Shown: positions 57,099 through 64,000 of the stretch, one piece after another
Numbering within the stretch: the stretch's first letter is position 1
Layout of the letters: every line of letters begins with the position of its first letter
Assembly: GCA_020796225.1 (NCBI GenBank)
Contig: CM036754.1
Coordinates: 39,984,279 to 40,048,278 of the forward strand
DNA length: 64,000 nucleotides
DNA from: Arion vulgaris
Taxonomy: Eukaryota > Mollusca > Gastropoda > Stylommatophora > Arionidae
Reading direction: 5' to 3'
Program-made: the position numbers and the translations under genes
The notes under the pieces: generated by a model
Told to the model about the DNA's origin: nothing
The model's input: only the letters and a program-made list of their open reading frames with translations
Databases searched by the model: none

Positions 57099-57809
57099 TT
57101 ACCATGTCCGCCCGTTGATTAGGTACGGTGACGGCGAGGCAAGGGAGTTGCCATTTACTGCTCCAGTGGCGTAACCCATGCTGTGGTGTAAGCCGTGGTG
57201 GGACAGTGTAGGCTGATTGAGTCCGTGTGAGCTGAGAGCAGCTGTGAGGTCGGGCGAGGGCGTGCTGAGGAAGTTGTCGTGGTGGTGGTGATGAGAGAGA
57301 CTGTTTTTGTTGACTGCGCAAGAGGAGTGAAGGGAAGGACCTCCTAGAGGTGAGCCTACTCCGCTGCTGCCCAGATGTTGGTGGTTGTGTCCAATAATGG
57401 ACGATGACGAAGATGCTGATGAAACTGACGACGATACAGACGACCCTCCATTTCCACCACCATTGCCTGCATCCGACGTCGATTTCCCGTCCCTGATTAG
57501 CACCGGTACAGTCACTTTCCTTGGAGATGATGAGGACGAGGACGAGGTCGACGACGCTGTCGACGATCCCATGTTGTGCTTGTGGTTAGAGGAACTGTTG
57601 TGCTGGGACTGTCCTCCGCCACTAGATTCCTTCTGACTTGATGTCTCCATCTTCTCCCTATCCTTCTGCTGTCTTTTATGCTTGTACCGATGATTCTGGA
57701 ACCATATTTTGACCTGAGTTGGGGTCAAACCGATACTCATAGCCATCTGCTCACGCTCAGGTGCAGAAAGGTATTTCTGAGTTTTAAACCGTCTCTCCAG
57801 CTCGTATAC
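57099..57809 (-). CDS. Nkx2.1: Terminal exon of an NK2-class homeobox gene (Nkx2.1/scarecrow type)
   Basis: This exon encodes the last 236 residues of a sequence-specific nuclear transcription factor. In animals the Nkx2.1 family patterns foregut, forebrain and endocrine tissue. Residues 1-48 are homeodomain positions 13-60, with YELERRF in helix 1, [10 protein letters not shown] in helix 3, and the Tyr54 that is diagnostic of NK2 proteins. Residues 98-111 carry VPVLIRDGK, the NK2-specific domain (about 57477-57518). A Ser/Gly/His-rich tail follows and ends in GRTW, as in vertebrate Nkx2.1/2.4. TAA lies at 57099-57101. An open frame runs back to 57932, but the 41 residues before VYELERRF are intron. 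A pyrimidine-rich tract ending in CAG at 57810-57812 is the acceptor and the frame is phase 0. The upstream exon with homeodomain residues 1-12 is not visible and should lie beyond 64000. Class is near certain; the Nkx2.1 subtype rests on the NK2-specific domain and GRTW. Confidence 0.9.
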   Translation of the reverse strand, partial: VYELERRFKTQKYLSAPEREQMAMSIGLTPTQVKIWFQNHRYKHKRQQKDREKMETSSQKESSGGGQSQHNSSSNHKHNMGSSTASSTSSSSSSSPRKVTVPVLIRDGKSTSDAGNGGGNGGSSVSSSVSSASSSSSIIGHNHQHLGSSGVGSPLGGPSLHSSCAVNKNSLSHHHHHDNFLSTPSPDLTAALSSHGLNQPTLSHHGLHHSMGYATGAVNGNSLASPSPYLINGRTW

Positions 57810-57830
57810 CTGTAGAAATAAACAAAATAT
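57810..57830 (-). promoter_or_regulatory. 3' splice acceptor of the Nkx2.1 terminal exon
   Basis: Read on the minus strand, the sequence ends in tttgtttatttctacag immediately before GTA TAC GAG (Val-Tyr-Glu, homeodomain residues 13-15). A T-rich tract plus CAG is a canonical acceptor. It explains why homology to NK2 proteins stops abruptly here. Confidence 0.85.
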
Positions 57831-57934
57831 ATTTGTAAGTAACTGAACTAAAATAGTGGTAGTAGTAGATCTCTCTAAGTCCTGAATGATTATAGAACTG
57901 TTATGCTGAAATGTTAGAGGATCTAAAGCCAAAG

Positions 57935-58156
57935 AACAGACTTCATTGCGCAGGGTTTTATCCCATGTGGATCTCTATGTCTCTCCGCAGAAATGGCACC
58001 CACCTGTCGAGAGTATTGTACAAAGAACGAACTCCGTTGAGCCGGCAACAATCATAGGGTCTCAGAAAAGTGCACCCGTGAATAGAACGGCATGCTCCGA
58101 TTCGAACCAACGACCTTGGAAACTCAAGACAAAGGCTTAACTACTTAGCCACAGTG
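57935..58156 (-). mobile_element. SINE-E copy in the Nkx2.1 intron
   Basis: Better preserved than the 9925-10112 copy. On the minus strand: 5' ctgtggctaagtagttaag (A-box region), B-box ggttcgaatcgg at about 58091-58102, then a body through gattgttgccggctc to an aagtctgttctttggc end. It starts only about 125 bp upstream of the homeobox exon acceptor. Confidence 0.8.
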
Positions 58157-58264
58157 ACTCCTCCTCCCTTCCCCTCCTCATGTAGCTACGTTAGTGACTG
58201 TAAAGTACAATACACGAGTTACAGTCTCTATCATAGTTCTCATACCATAATATTCTTGTTATTC

Positions 58265-58512
58265 ATTCATCATCATCATGTAGCTTGTCACTTTAGGAAC
58301 TTGGCTCCCATAACAGCAGGCCTGAAGAACTCTTTATTATGTGCAAGTTGACCGGCATCAGCAGCAGTCATTCTCAGATCGTCAACCACATTCTGCAACC
58401 ATCGTCTTCTAGGTCTTCCTCTCATTCTTCCTCCGGGCACCATTCCCTCCACAATTATCTTCTCTACGCACTCATGTCGTTTGATGTGGCCGAAATATTT
58501 AATGTTCTATTT
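58265..58512 (-). pseudogene. LINE 3' ORF fragment
   Basis: On the minus strand: EKIIVEGMVPGGRMRGRPRR then RWLQNVVDDLRM, TAADAGQLAH and a GAKFLK end. It has the RGRPRRRWLQ signature of a LINE tail and sits in the Nkx2.1 intron in the same orientation as the gene. Confidence 0.8.
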
Positions 58513-58529
58513 TTATGTTCTTTAATAGC

Positions 58530-58735
58530 CAACTCTTTTTAACACGAAACCTGCACTGAGGTGGACACCAGCGGGTAAACAAAAACCAGGAAGACCCAAA
58601 ACGAGCTAAATGAGGACAGTAGAACAAGAATGAAAGAAATGAATGATAGCTAGGAACAGAACACGGAGGATAACAGTGAAGAATCGCGTGCATTTAGTGC
58701 TACCCTAAACATCAGGGGCGTCACATGTTAGAAAG
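58530..58735 (+). pseudogene. LINE 3' ORF fragment
   Basis: Forward strand: a RWTPAGKQKPGRPKT pattern split over two frames, then RTVEQE-like and EMKEMN, ending in a FSATLNIRG-like block. The motif order is that of LINE ends with PAGKRKPGRPKTTWRR. It is convergent with the previous fragment. Confidence 0.65.
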
Positions 58736-58889
58736 AGATAGATTAAATGAGTGAATATTTTTTTTAATTGTAAAAATGTAATCTCGTACACTTTTTCTTT
58801 CTTTTATCTTGCTCTGCTTTTTACTGTTAGGCGTAGCAGGTTTAAACTGATGGTTGGTTTCCGAGATAGTGCACGTTCGGTCGCTTGAT

Positions 58890-59170
58890 ACACTGTGGTA
58901 TTGTGGAGCTTTCAGATTTCTGTCAATCTATCAATCCATCTTTTTGTTGGTTTGCCTCTTCTTCTTGATGATTTCATTTTCAGGATCTACGCTCTTACAA
59001 CTGGTGTATTCGGGTTCGTTCTCAGCATTAGGGGCCAAAAATTGAGTCTGTTTTTCAATGAATCTAACAACAGGTGTTGTTCCGAATGTCCTTCTAGTTT
59101 CTCCATTTCTTATATGGTCTCTTCTTGTTTTATTTACGTTTTCCCAAGCATTTCATTTCACATGTGATAA
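58890..59170 (-). pseudogene. LINE RT-downstream fragment
   Basis: On the minus strand: RRDHIRNGETRRTFGTTPVV and RFIEKQ, then PENEIIKKKRQTNKK. This matches the RDxIRNxxIR...V..I block that precedes the WFGHV motif in several LINE families. The WFGHV motif itself is lost. A SINE-B is inserted just to the right. Confidence 0.6.
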
Positions 59171-59235
59171 AATATACGAACATAGTAAAAATAGTCAACA
59201 TTTTGTTCGAAATTTCTTCGAATATTTCTTTATGT

Positions 59236-59489
59236 CTTCTTCTTCTTCTTTGCCTTCATTCTTTACGACCAATTTTAATCACTCTTTGTGATATTTTTTA
59301 TCTTTGCCAAGAACGTGTATACGTTGCACATTGGTTTGGTAGGCCCTAAACGCATATAGTTCTACACATTTAGGACATATGCATCCGATTTCAGCTAAAC
59401 CTCCTTAGACGCCTCTTACGACATGCGTGGCAGGTAACAGTGGCTCTATTCTTTACACCCCAAATTTGGGCCCGGTAACCACTCAGGCG
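59236..59489 (-). mobile_element. SINE-B, complete, with 12-bp target duplication
   Basis: 254 bp flanked by ATTTCTTTATGT (59224-59235 and 59490-59501). On the minus strand it begins gcctgagtggttaccgggcc, resembling a tRNA D-arm region, and ends in (GAA)n. It aligns with 28747-29004 with few differences, so it was recently active. Confidence 0.88.
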
Positions 59490-59504
59490 ATTTCTTTATG
59501 TAAT

Positions 59505-60080
59505 ATACGAACTTCTATGTAATTCTCCTCATTAGTTCCAAATAACTGAAACAATCTCTCAGTTTCCGACAAGGTGGTGAAACCCTCGACCTATTCTCGT
59601 CCATTGCCATGTGCAAGCAGCAACTAAGCGTCCTTTGACGTGTACTATGCATCATTGTCTGCCCTGGGTATTTCCCACTATAACCAGGTCGCTTATTCAA
59701 TTGGCACAACGAGCATCAGTCGATCGATCACCGATCGATCAACACGACCTGTACTTTTGTCACTGCCTATGTTAAACTTGCACCGAGTAGGGCCCGTGCG
59801 GCAGACACCATGCCTTGTTTTTTAGAATTTACAGTAACCAGCAATAATACTCACCCTTAATCGACGAGCAATTAAAGTGAACTATTATTACTGTAAAAAT
59901 CCCATGAAAAGCCTCCTCTATTATTTATTATCTTTCTCTCTTATGCCTTTCCGTTCTCAAATGGAATATGTTGCAACGTATCCCCAAAGTTTACATCAGT
60001 TTTTTGTTTAAAAATTGTGCGCTCTTAATGAATATAATGTTGAAACTGTCGCTACTGCTTGATATACTATTTGTTAGGGT
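59505..60080. other. Unassigned intronic DNA
   Basis: 59500-59660 on the minus strand (RRTLSCCLHMAMDENRSRV) may be a LINE scrap. The rest shows nothing recognisable. Confidence 0.35.
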
Positions 60081-60084
60081 GATG

Positions 60085-60312
60085 TAGAAGCGTCTTGCTG
60101 AATGGATTAGAGACGTGCTCCCATGTGGGCGACCCGTGTACAATCCACGGTAAGGCCAATGAGATTTTTTTCTGTTGTGGGCATAAAGAAAATCCTAACC
60201 TGAACAGCTTCACGGCGACTGCACTATCCATGCGGTCATTAAATTCCCCCCCAAAATCACGTCCCTACAGTCCTATATCGCCTAAAAGCGGTGCTACGGG
60301 CAGTAACAACAG
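60085..60312 (+). mobile_element. SINE-G, well-preserved copy
   Basis: Head agcgtcttgctgaatggatt and a B-box-like gtgtacaatccacgg, then ttttttctgttgtgggcata, atcctaacctgaacagcttc, acggcgactgcactatccat and a gcctaaaagcggtgctacgg end before gcagtaacaacag. Used here as the reference for the family. Confidence 0.8.
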
Positions 60313-60344
60313 TTTGTTTGTTTGTTTTTCTTAATAAAATAGTG

Positions 60345-60410
60345 TTCAAATTGTCGTTACTGTCGTTACGGCTTGTAATACCGCTTTTTGAGTGTGGTAT
60401 AAGACAGTGG
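60345..60410 (-). mobile_element. SINE-G 3' end fragment
   Basis: Inverted family end: ttgtcgttactgtcgttac and cttgtaataccgctttttga. It stops at the start of the next tRNA-like head. Confidence 0.55.
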
Positions 60411-60490
60411 CCATCTGTAGCTTAGAGGTAGAGAGCTCGATCACAACCCAAGAGTATCTGGTTCAAACTCCACGGAGGACAGTTTTGAAA
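60408..60490 (+). mobile_element. tRNA-like SINE-H head
   Basis: tgtagcttagaggtagagag (A-box region; a D-stem GCTT/GAGC can pair) and ctggttcaaactccacg (B-box region), followed by gaggacagttttgaaac. The anticodon arm does not form, so a functional tRNA is unlikely. Confidence 0.5.
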
Positions 60491-60850
60491 CAAATTTGTT
60501 TCCCTTCTTGTTTAAACAATTTTAACATCTTTCTATTTTAACTATTTCAAAAACAGTTTAAAATACCCCTCTTATTTTAACGATTTTAAAACATTTAGAA
60601 ACCCCCTAATTTTAACAGTTTTAAATCGTTTTAAAATATCATTAATATTTTAACAATGTCTGTGTTTTATTGACAATCTTGATTAATTATTATATAATCG
60701 TTTACAGATGTCTTTTTTTAATCAATTGATAATTTATTTATTTTAAAAATAAATTTAGACAATTTAAAGATAATGTTTACCAATATCGCACCTTTGTTCG
60801 TTAATAATTATTTGTCATATTATTTGACCATAAATAGCTACTTAGAAAAA
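60490..60850. other. AT-rich degenerate ttttaa repeats
   Basis: Loose repeats of ttttaac..ttttaaa at 60515-60655, then plain AT-rich DNA. No gene. Confidence 0.45.
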
Positions 60851-60854
60851 TGAT

Positions 60855-61445
60855 GATGCTCGTCCATCACGGGTGATGATGACCACACAATTTTCAGCCA
60901 AGGGAATATAGTTGCGTTATGTTTGTCTGTGTGTGCGTAGATGACTAGCGAGCCCGCAGTGTGGGCAAGGTATACTTGCACCTGTGGGAGGTTTTACTGC
61001 CTTTCTACTTTGATGTCTTTGCTCCATCCGTGCAGTTATGCCTGCCTCGCAGGTCGAAGAACCGTGTCGAAGAAGTGTGTCCCAGGCTGATCTGTCTGGA
61101 GCACCATTCTCCCAGTTGTCGACATCTGTGCCAAAGGATTTCATCGAGTTCTTAAGTGTGTCTTTGAATCGCTTTTTCTGACCACCCTGTCAGTGTTTAC
61201 CGCTATGCAGCTCACCATAGTCGTTTGGATATTCTGCAATCCGACATTCGAGCCACATGTCTTGCCCATCGTGTCTGGGACTGCATCAAGAAAGCAGAAA
61301 TGCTGGAGAGAGCAGCTCTTTTTAGGACCTCTGTGTCTGGTATCATATCTTGCCATTTGATGTTCATTATTTTTCTGAGGTAGACTGTGGAAAACTGGTT
61401 TAGCTTCCTTATGAAAATAGATAAGTAGTGAAGCAAGGAAAACAG
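60855..61445 (-). pseudogene. LINE C-terminal region with terminal zinc finger
   Basis: On the minus strand from 61440: YLRKIMNIKWQDMIPDTEVL, a RWARHVARMSDCRISKRL block, then after a shift KSFGTDVDNWENGAPDRSAW and finally CPHCGLASHLRTHRQT, a Cys2-His zinc-finger-like end with CxxC. Together this is the C-terminus of a LINE family with a terminal finger. At least one frameshift lies near 61140. Confidence 0.8.
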
Positions 61446-62785
61446 AAAAGAAATAGGAAAATAAACAAAACAAATTTAGAAAGCGGAGGAAAGTTGGAAC
61501 AAGAAAAAGTGAAACTATTTGAGAAAATAAAAATAGATTACCGAATGGTAAAGCAAACCCAGTGGAGCTAGGGAAAAAAGAAACAAAGAAATTAAAAAAA
61601 AATGGAAAATGTGAGATGAACTGAAAGTAAAGTAGGAAAAAATCTCAAGTGTGAAAAAAATAGTTGGAGAGAAGAAAAACAAGAAAAAATAGAAATTAGA
61701 TAAGGGGAATAATAAGAATATTCCTATAAAAGAAGGGGAAGAATAATAGAAATATTATTATTAAAAAAAAAGAAACAATTAGCAACTCGAAAAGAAGAGA
61801 AACTGAAAAAAAAGAACTACAAGTAATACAAATTAGGGAAGAAGAGGAACTATAAAAGATGAATAAAGTCAGAAAAACTAGAGAAAATAACTTCTGAAAT
61901 AGTAGAAACTAAAAAATAATATAAAAATTAGTAATACAAAAAATTAGGAAAGAAGACCAAATTAGAAAGAAGAGAATCTAGAGGAAAAATAAGAAAAAAG
62001 AGACAGTAGAAAATAAGAAAATGTAAATAAGAATAAGAGAAACACAAAACTAGTAAATAATAGAAAGTAAGAAAGAAAAAGAGAAACTAGAAAGAATAGA
62101 AACTATGGGAACAGAGGAACTAGAAAGAATAGAAGCTAGGAGAAAAAAGAAACTAGAAAGAATAGAAGCTAGAGGAACAGAGGAACTAGAAAGAATAGAA
62201 GCTAGGGGAACAGAGGAACTAGAAAGAATAGAAGCTAGGGGAACAGATGAACTAGAAAGAATAGAAGCTAGGAGAAAAAAGAAACTAGAAAGAATAGAAG
62301 TTAGGGAAATAGAGGAACTAGAAAGAATAGAAGCTAGGGGAACAGAGAAACTAGAAAGAATAGAAGCTAGGGGAACAGAGGAACTAGAAAGAACAGAAGT
62401 TAGGAGAAAAAAGAAAGAATAGAAACTAGGGGAAACAAGAAACTAGAAAGAATAGAAGCTAGAGGAAACAAGAAACTGGAAAGAATAGAAGCTAGGAGGG
62501 AAAGAAACAGAATAGAAGTTAGGAGGAAAAAAGAAACTAGATAAAAAGAAAAAGTAAAATAAACTAGAGAAGAAAAAGTAGGAAATATTAGAAACTAAAA
62601 AAGAACAGATATATATAGAGAGAATATAAACTAAATATTAAATGAAATTAGTCAAGAAGAGAAATTAGCAAAGAAGATAAACTAAGAAAATAATAGAAAT
62701 TAGTAAATACAGAAAAAAATAGAAAACAATAGAAGCTAAAAAAGAAATGAAAATGGGAAATGGAAGAAACAGAAAATATTATTTT
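61440..62785. other. Purine-rich block (A/G on the plus strand), ~1.3 kb
   Basis: The plus strand is almost entirely A and G with sparse T and very little C. It consists of gaaact/agaaa/taga motifs repeated irregularly, with a regular 33-bp core at 62097-62540. It has no domain-bearing frame. Such strand asymmetry can allow triplex or H-DNA formation. Confidence 0.85.
62097..62540 (+). repeat. 33-bp minisatellite within the purine-rich block
   Basis: The unit is gaactagaaagaatagaagc plus taggggaacagag. About 13 units, with gaaaaaag replacing gaacagag in some. The period allows a 105-codon charged frame (ELERIEARGTE repeats), probably not a gene. Confidence 0.93.
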
Positions 62786-62794
62786 AGTCTATCT

Positions 62795-63035
62795 CAATAA
62801 TATTCAATCAAGTGCCAACCCTGCCGGCATAGGGGATCATGTCTCTCCGCACTCTTCTCTCCTTGGTGCAGCTAATTAGTTCTAACGTTGAACTTTTGTC
62901 GACCCACGATGTTCCTCCTCTTCATCTGTCTTCCACAATCCCTGAATTTTACCTGTTATCACCAACTGTTCTAAACCCTCTCTTTGTATTATATTCCCGA
63001 AGAACCTTGATTATATGATTCTTATTGTTTTGATA
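62795..63035 (-). mobile_element. LINE 3' end fragment, degraded
   Basis: The blocks gtgccaaccctgccggcata, ctgaattttacctgttatca and tgttctaaaccctct follow the order seen in 26070-26300 and 36800-37000, at lower similarity. Confidence 0.45.
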
Positions 63036-63285
63036 ATATTTCTTTGTGTGAACAGCTGATTATACTATATTGTAAACAATATTACAGAAAAGTTAAAAAT
63101 AGGTTCAAAACGATATTGTAGTGCATAGGTCAAAGAACTGGACAAAAAATCAAATGTGGAGAAAATGAAAATGTTGAGGTGTCACGACAGTTAACGAAAC
63201 AAAACAAATTATTTATTGAGATCAGCTTCGGTTAATTTCACTTTCATATATTTTCAATAAATTCGTTGGTTTTTGTTTTCATTAA

Positions 63286-63425
63286 CCCTTTCTCACTTAT
63301 GTGCTGATATACTGGCTCTCGTTACATTTTAATATGGCACAAAACTGATCTATAAGCTAATTCCGAATACACTGTAATATAAATGCGTCCAGGTGTAAAA
63401 AAATAAATAATACGGCGTCTAAGGG
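63286..63425 (+). mobile_element. TTAA-flanked miniature element
   Basis: 140 bp between TTAA at 63282-63285 and 63426-63429. The ends are ccctttctcac and, inverted, cccttagacg, so only the outer bases are a good inverted repeat. Internal similarity to 46211-46337 (inverted) supports a family. CCCTTT next to TTAA is typical of piggyBac-type ends. Confidence 0.6.
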
Positions 63426-63580
63426 TTAATATGTCTTCTATCGTGTTATATCAGCGTCTATAACTTTATACAGTAATGCACTTTAAGGCTCGGAAAAATG
63501 TATCAGAAAATATAAAGTAATGAAGAAAGTATAGGAAAATAAATTAAGTTTTCAAACATTTATGAAAAAATGTGCATTAA

Positions 63581-63719
63581 CTCCTTGTAGACCAGATGCC
63601 ACACTACGTGGCTTTGGGTTGGACGCATTTTTACCAGTATCCGCACTAAAGGCCATTTTTTATTCTAAACATAAATGACTTGTAAAAACATTGCTTTTAC
63701 CTTGGTTCACTAAAAGTTT
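63581..63719 (+). mobile_element. TTAA-flanked miniature element, longer relative of 39034-39115
   Basis: Starts ctccttgtagaccagatgcc after TTAA at 63577-63580 and ends near ggttcactaaaag before TTAA at 63720-63723. It shares the left 35 bp (ctccttgt, then cacacta and gtggc) and the right end with 39034-39115, but has about 57 extra bases inside. Confidence 0.5.
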
Positions 63720-63739
63720 TTAAATGTCTCTTTACTGTC

Positions 63740-64000
63740 ACTTCTACCTGTAATAACGCTTTTTAGTGTTGTGTAGGACAGCGGGGATAGGATCCTGTGG
63801 AAGTTAATGGTCGCCTGGCTAGTGCAGTCGTCGTGAAACTATTCAAGATAAGATTTTTCTTGTATGCACCCGAAAGCAAAAATCCTTGGCTCTACTGTGG
63901 ATTGAACACGGGTCCCCTACAGCTAGAGCCGAAGAGCTCTAATTCATTCAACCAGACGCTCCGGCATAGGAGCCGAGCTCTAATTCATTCAACCAGACGC
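63740..64000 (-). mobile_element. SINE-G copy with duplicated head
   Basis: Inverted family body (tgttgtgtaggacagc, gcagtcgtcgtgaaactatt, ccttggctctactgtgg), with the head gagctctaattcattcaacc at 63932-63951 repeated at 63974-63993. The window edge cuts it. Confidence 0.7.

Larger units (their letters stand above)
57813..64000 (-). other. Last intron of the Nkx2.1-like gene (partial)
   Basis: If the gene model is right, everything from the acceptor to the right edge is intron, at least 6.19 kb. I looked on the minus strand for an exon ending in the expected N-terminal homeodomain residues and found none. The interval is filled with SINEs, LINE 3' fragments, a purine-rich block and two TTAA-flanked miniature elements, listed separately. 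Confidence 0.6.

Noticed and set aside
57385..57636. Forward-strand acidic open frame opposite the homeobox exon
   Set aside because: Antisense shadow of the Ser/Gly-rich coding region.
57810..57932. Upstream 41 codons of the 277-codon homeobox frame
   Set aside because: They lack homology to the N-terminal homeodomain and contain the pyrimidine tract and acceptor. Intron sequence.
60415..60485. Possible tRNA gene
   Set aside because: The D stem can form, but the anticodon arm cannot. No proper acceptor stem. Treated as tRNA-derived SINE.

Overview
The window is animal nuclear DNA: AT-rich, intron-bearing, and dominated by transposon relics and tandem repeats. It has no bacterial-style gene layout. 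The only convincing host gene is the last exon of an NK2-class homeobox gene at 57099-57809 on the minus strand. Its partial homeodomain has Tyr54, followed by an NK2-specific domain and a C-terminal GRTW, which together point to Nkx2.1/scarecrow. The mix of tRNA-derived SINEs, several non-LTR retrotransposon families and long arrays suggests an invertebrate, probably a lophotrochozoan such as a gastropod mollusc. That assignment is inference.

Layout. 0-3 kb: decayed LINE pieces and two minisatellites. 3.1-7.2 kb: a 34-bp satellite interrupted by a nearly full-length but frameshifted 3.0-kb RTE-like LINE with an 8-bp target duplication. 7.2-8.1 kb: a 76-bp array made from LINE coding sequence. 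8.6-10.1 kb: SINEs and a LINE 3' part. 10.1-22.5 kb: a 12.4-kb satellite of about 38 bp per unit that starts at the 5' end of a SINE. 22.7-23.3 kb: an 18-bp minisatellite. 24-38 kb: a patchwork of LINE 3' ends and SINEs with 44-, 29- and 45-bp arrays. 38-47 kb: a SINE expanded internally into a 27-bp array, miniature DNA transposons, and 75-, 31- and 25-bp arrays. 48-54 kb: a 28-bp array, a (TAG)n tract and further LINE/SINE pieces. 55.5-57 kb: a 71-bp array and the putative 3' UTR. 57.1-57.8 kb: the homeobox exon. 57.8-64 kb: intron of that gene with nested SINE and LINE insertions and a purine-rich block.

The family labels SINE-A to SINE-H used here are my own and rest only on similarity between copies inside this window. 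Apart from the homeobox exon there is no evidence for genes acting together. Long open frames in the arrays come from repeat periods divisible by three or from units without stop codons. The main biological interest is how several satellites appear to have been born from pieces of SINEs and LINEs.
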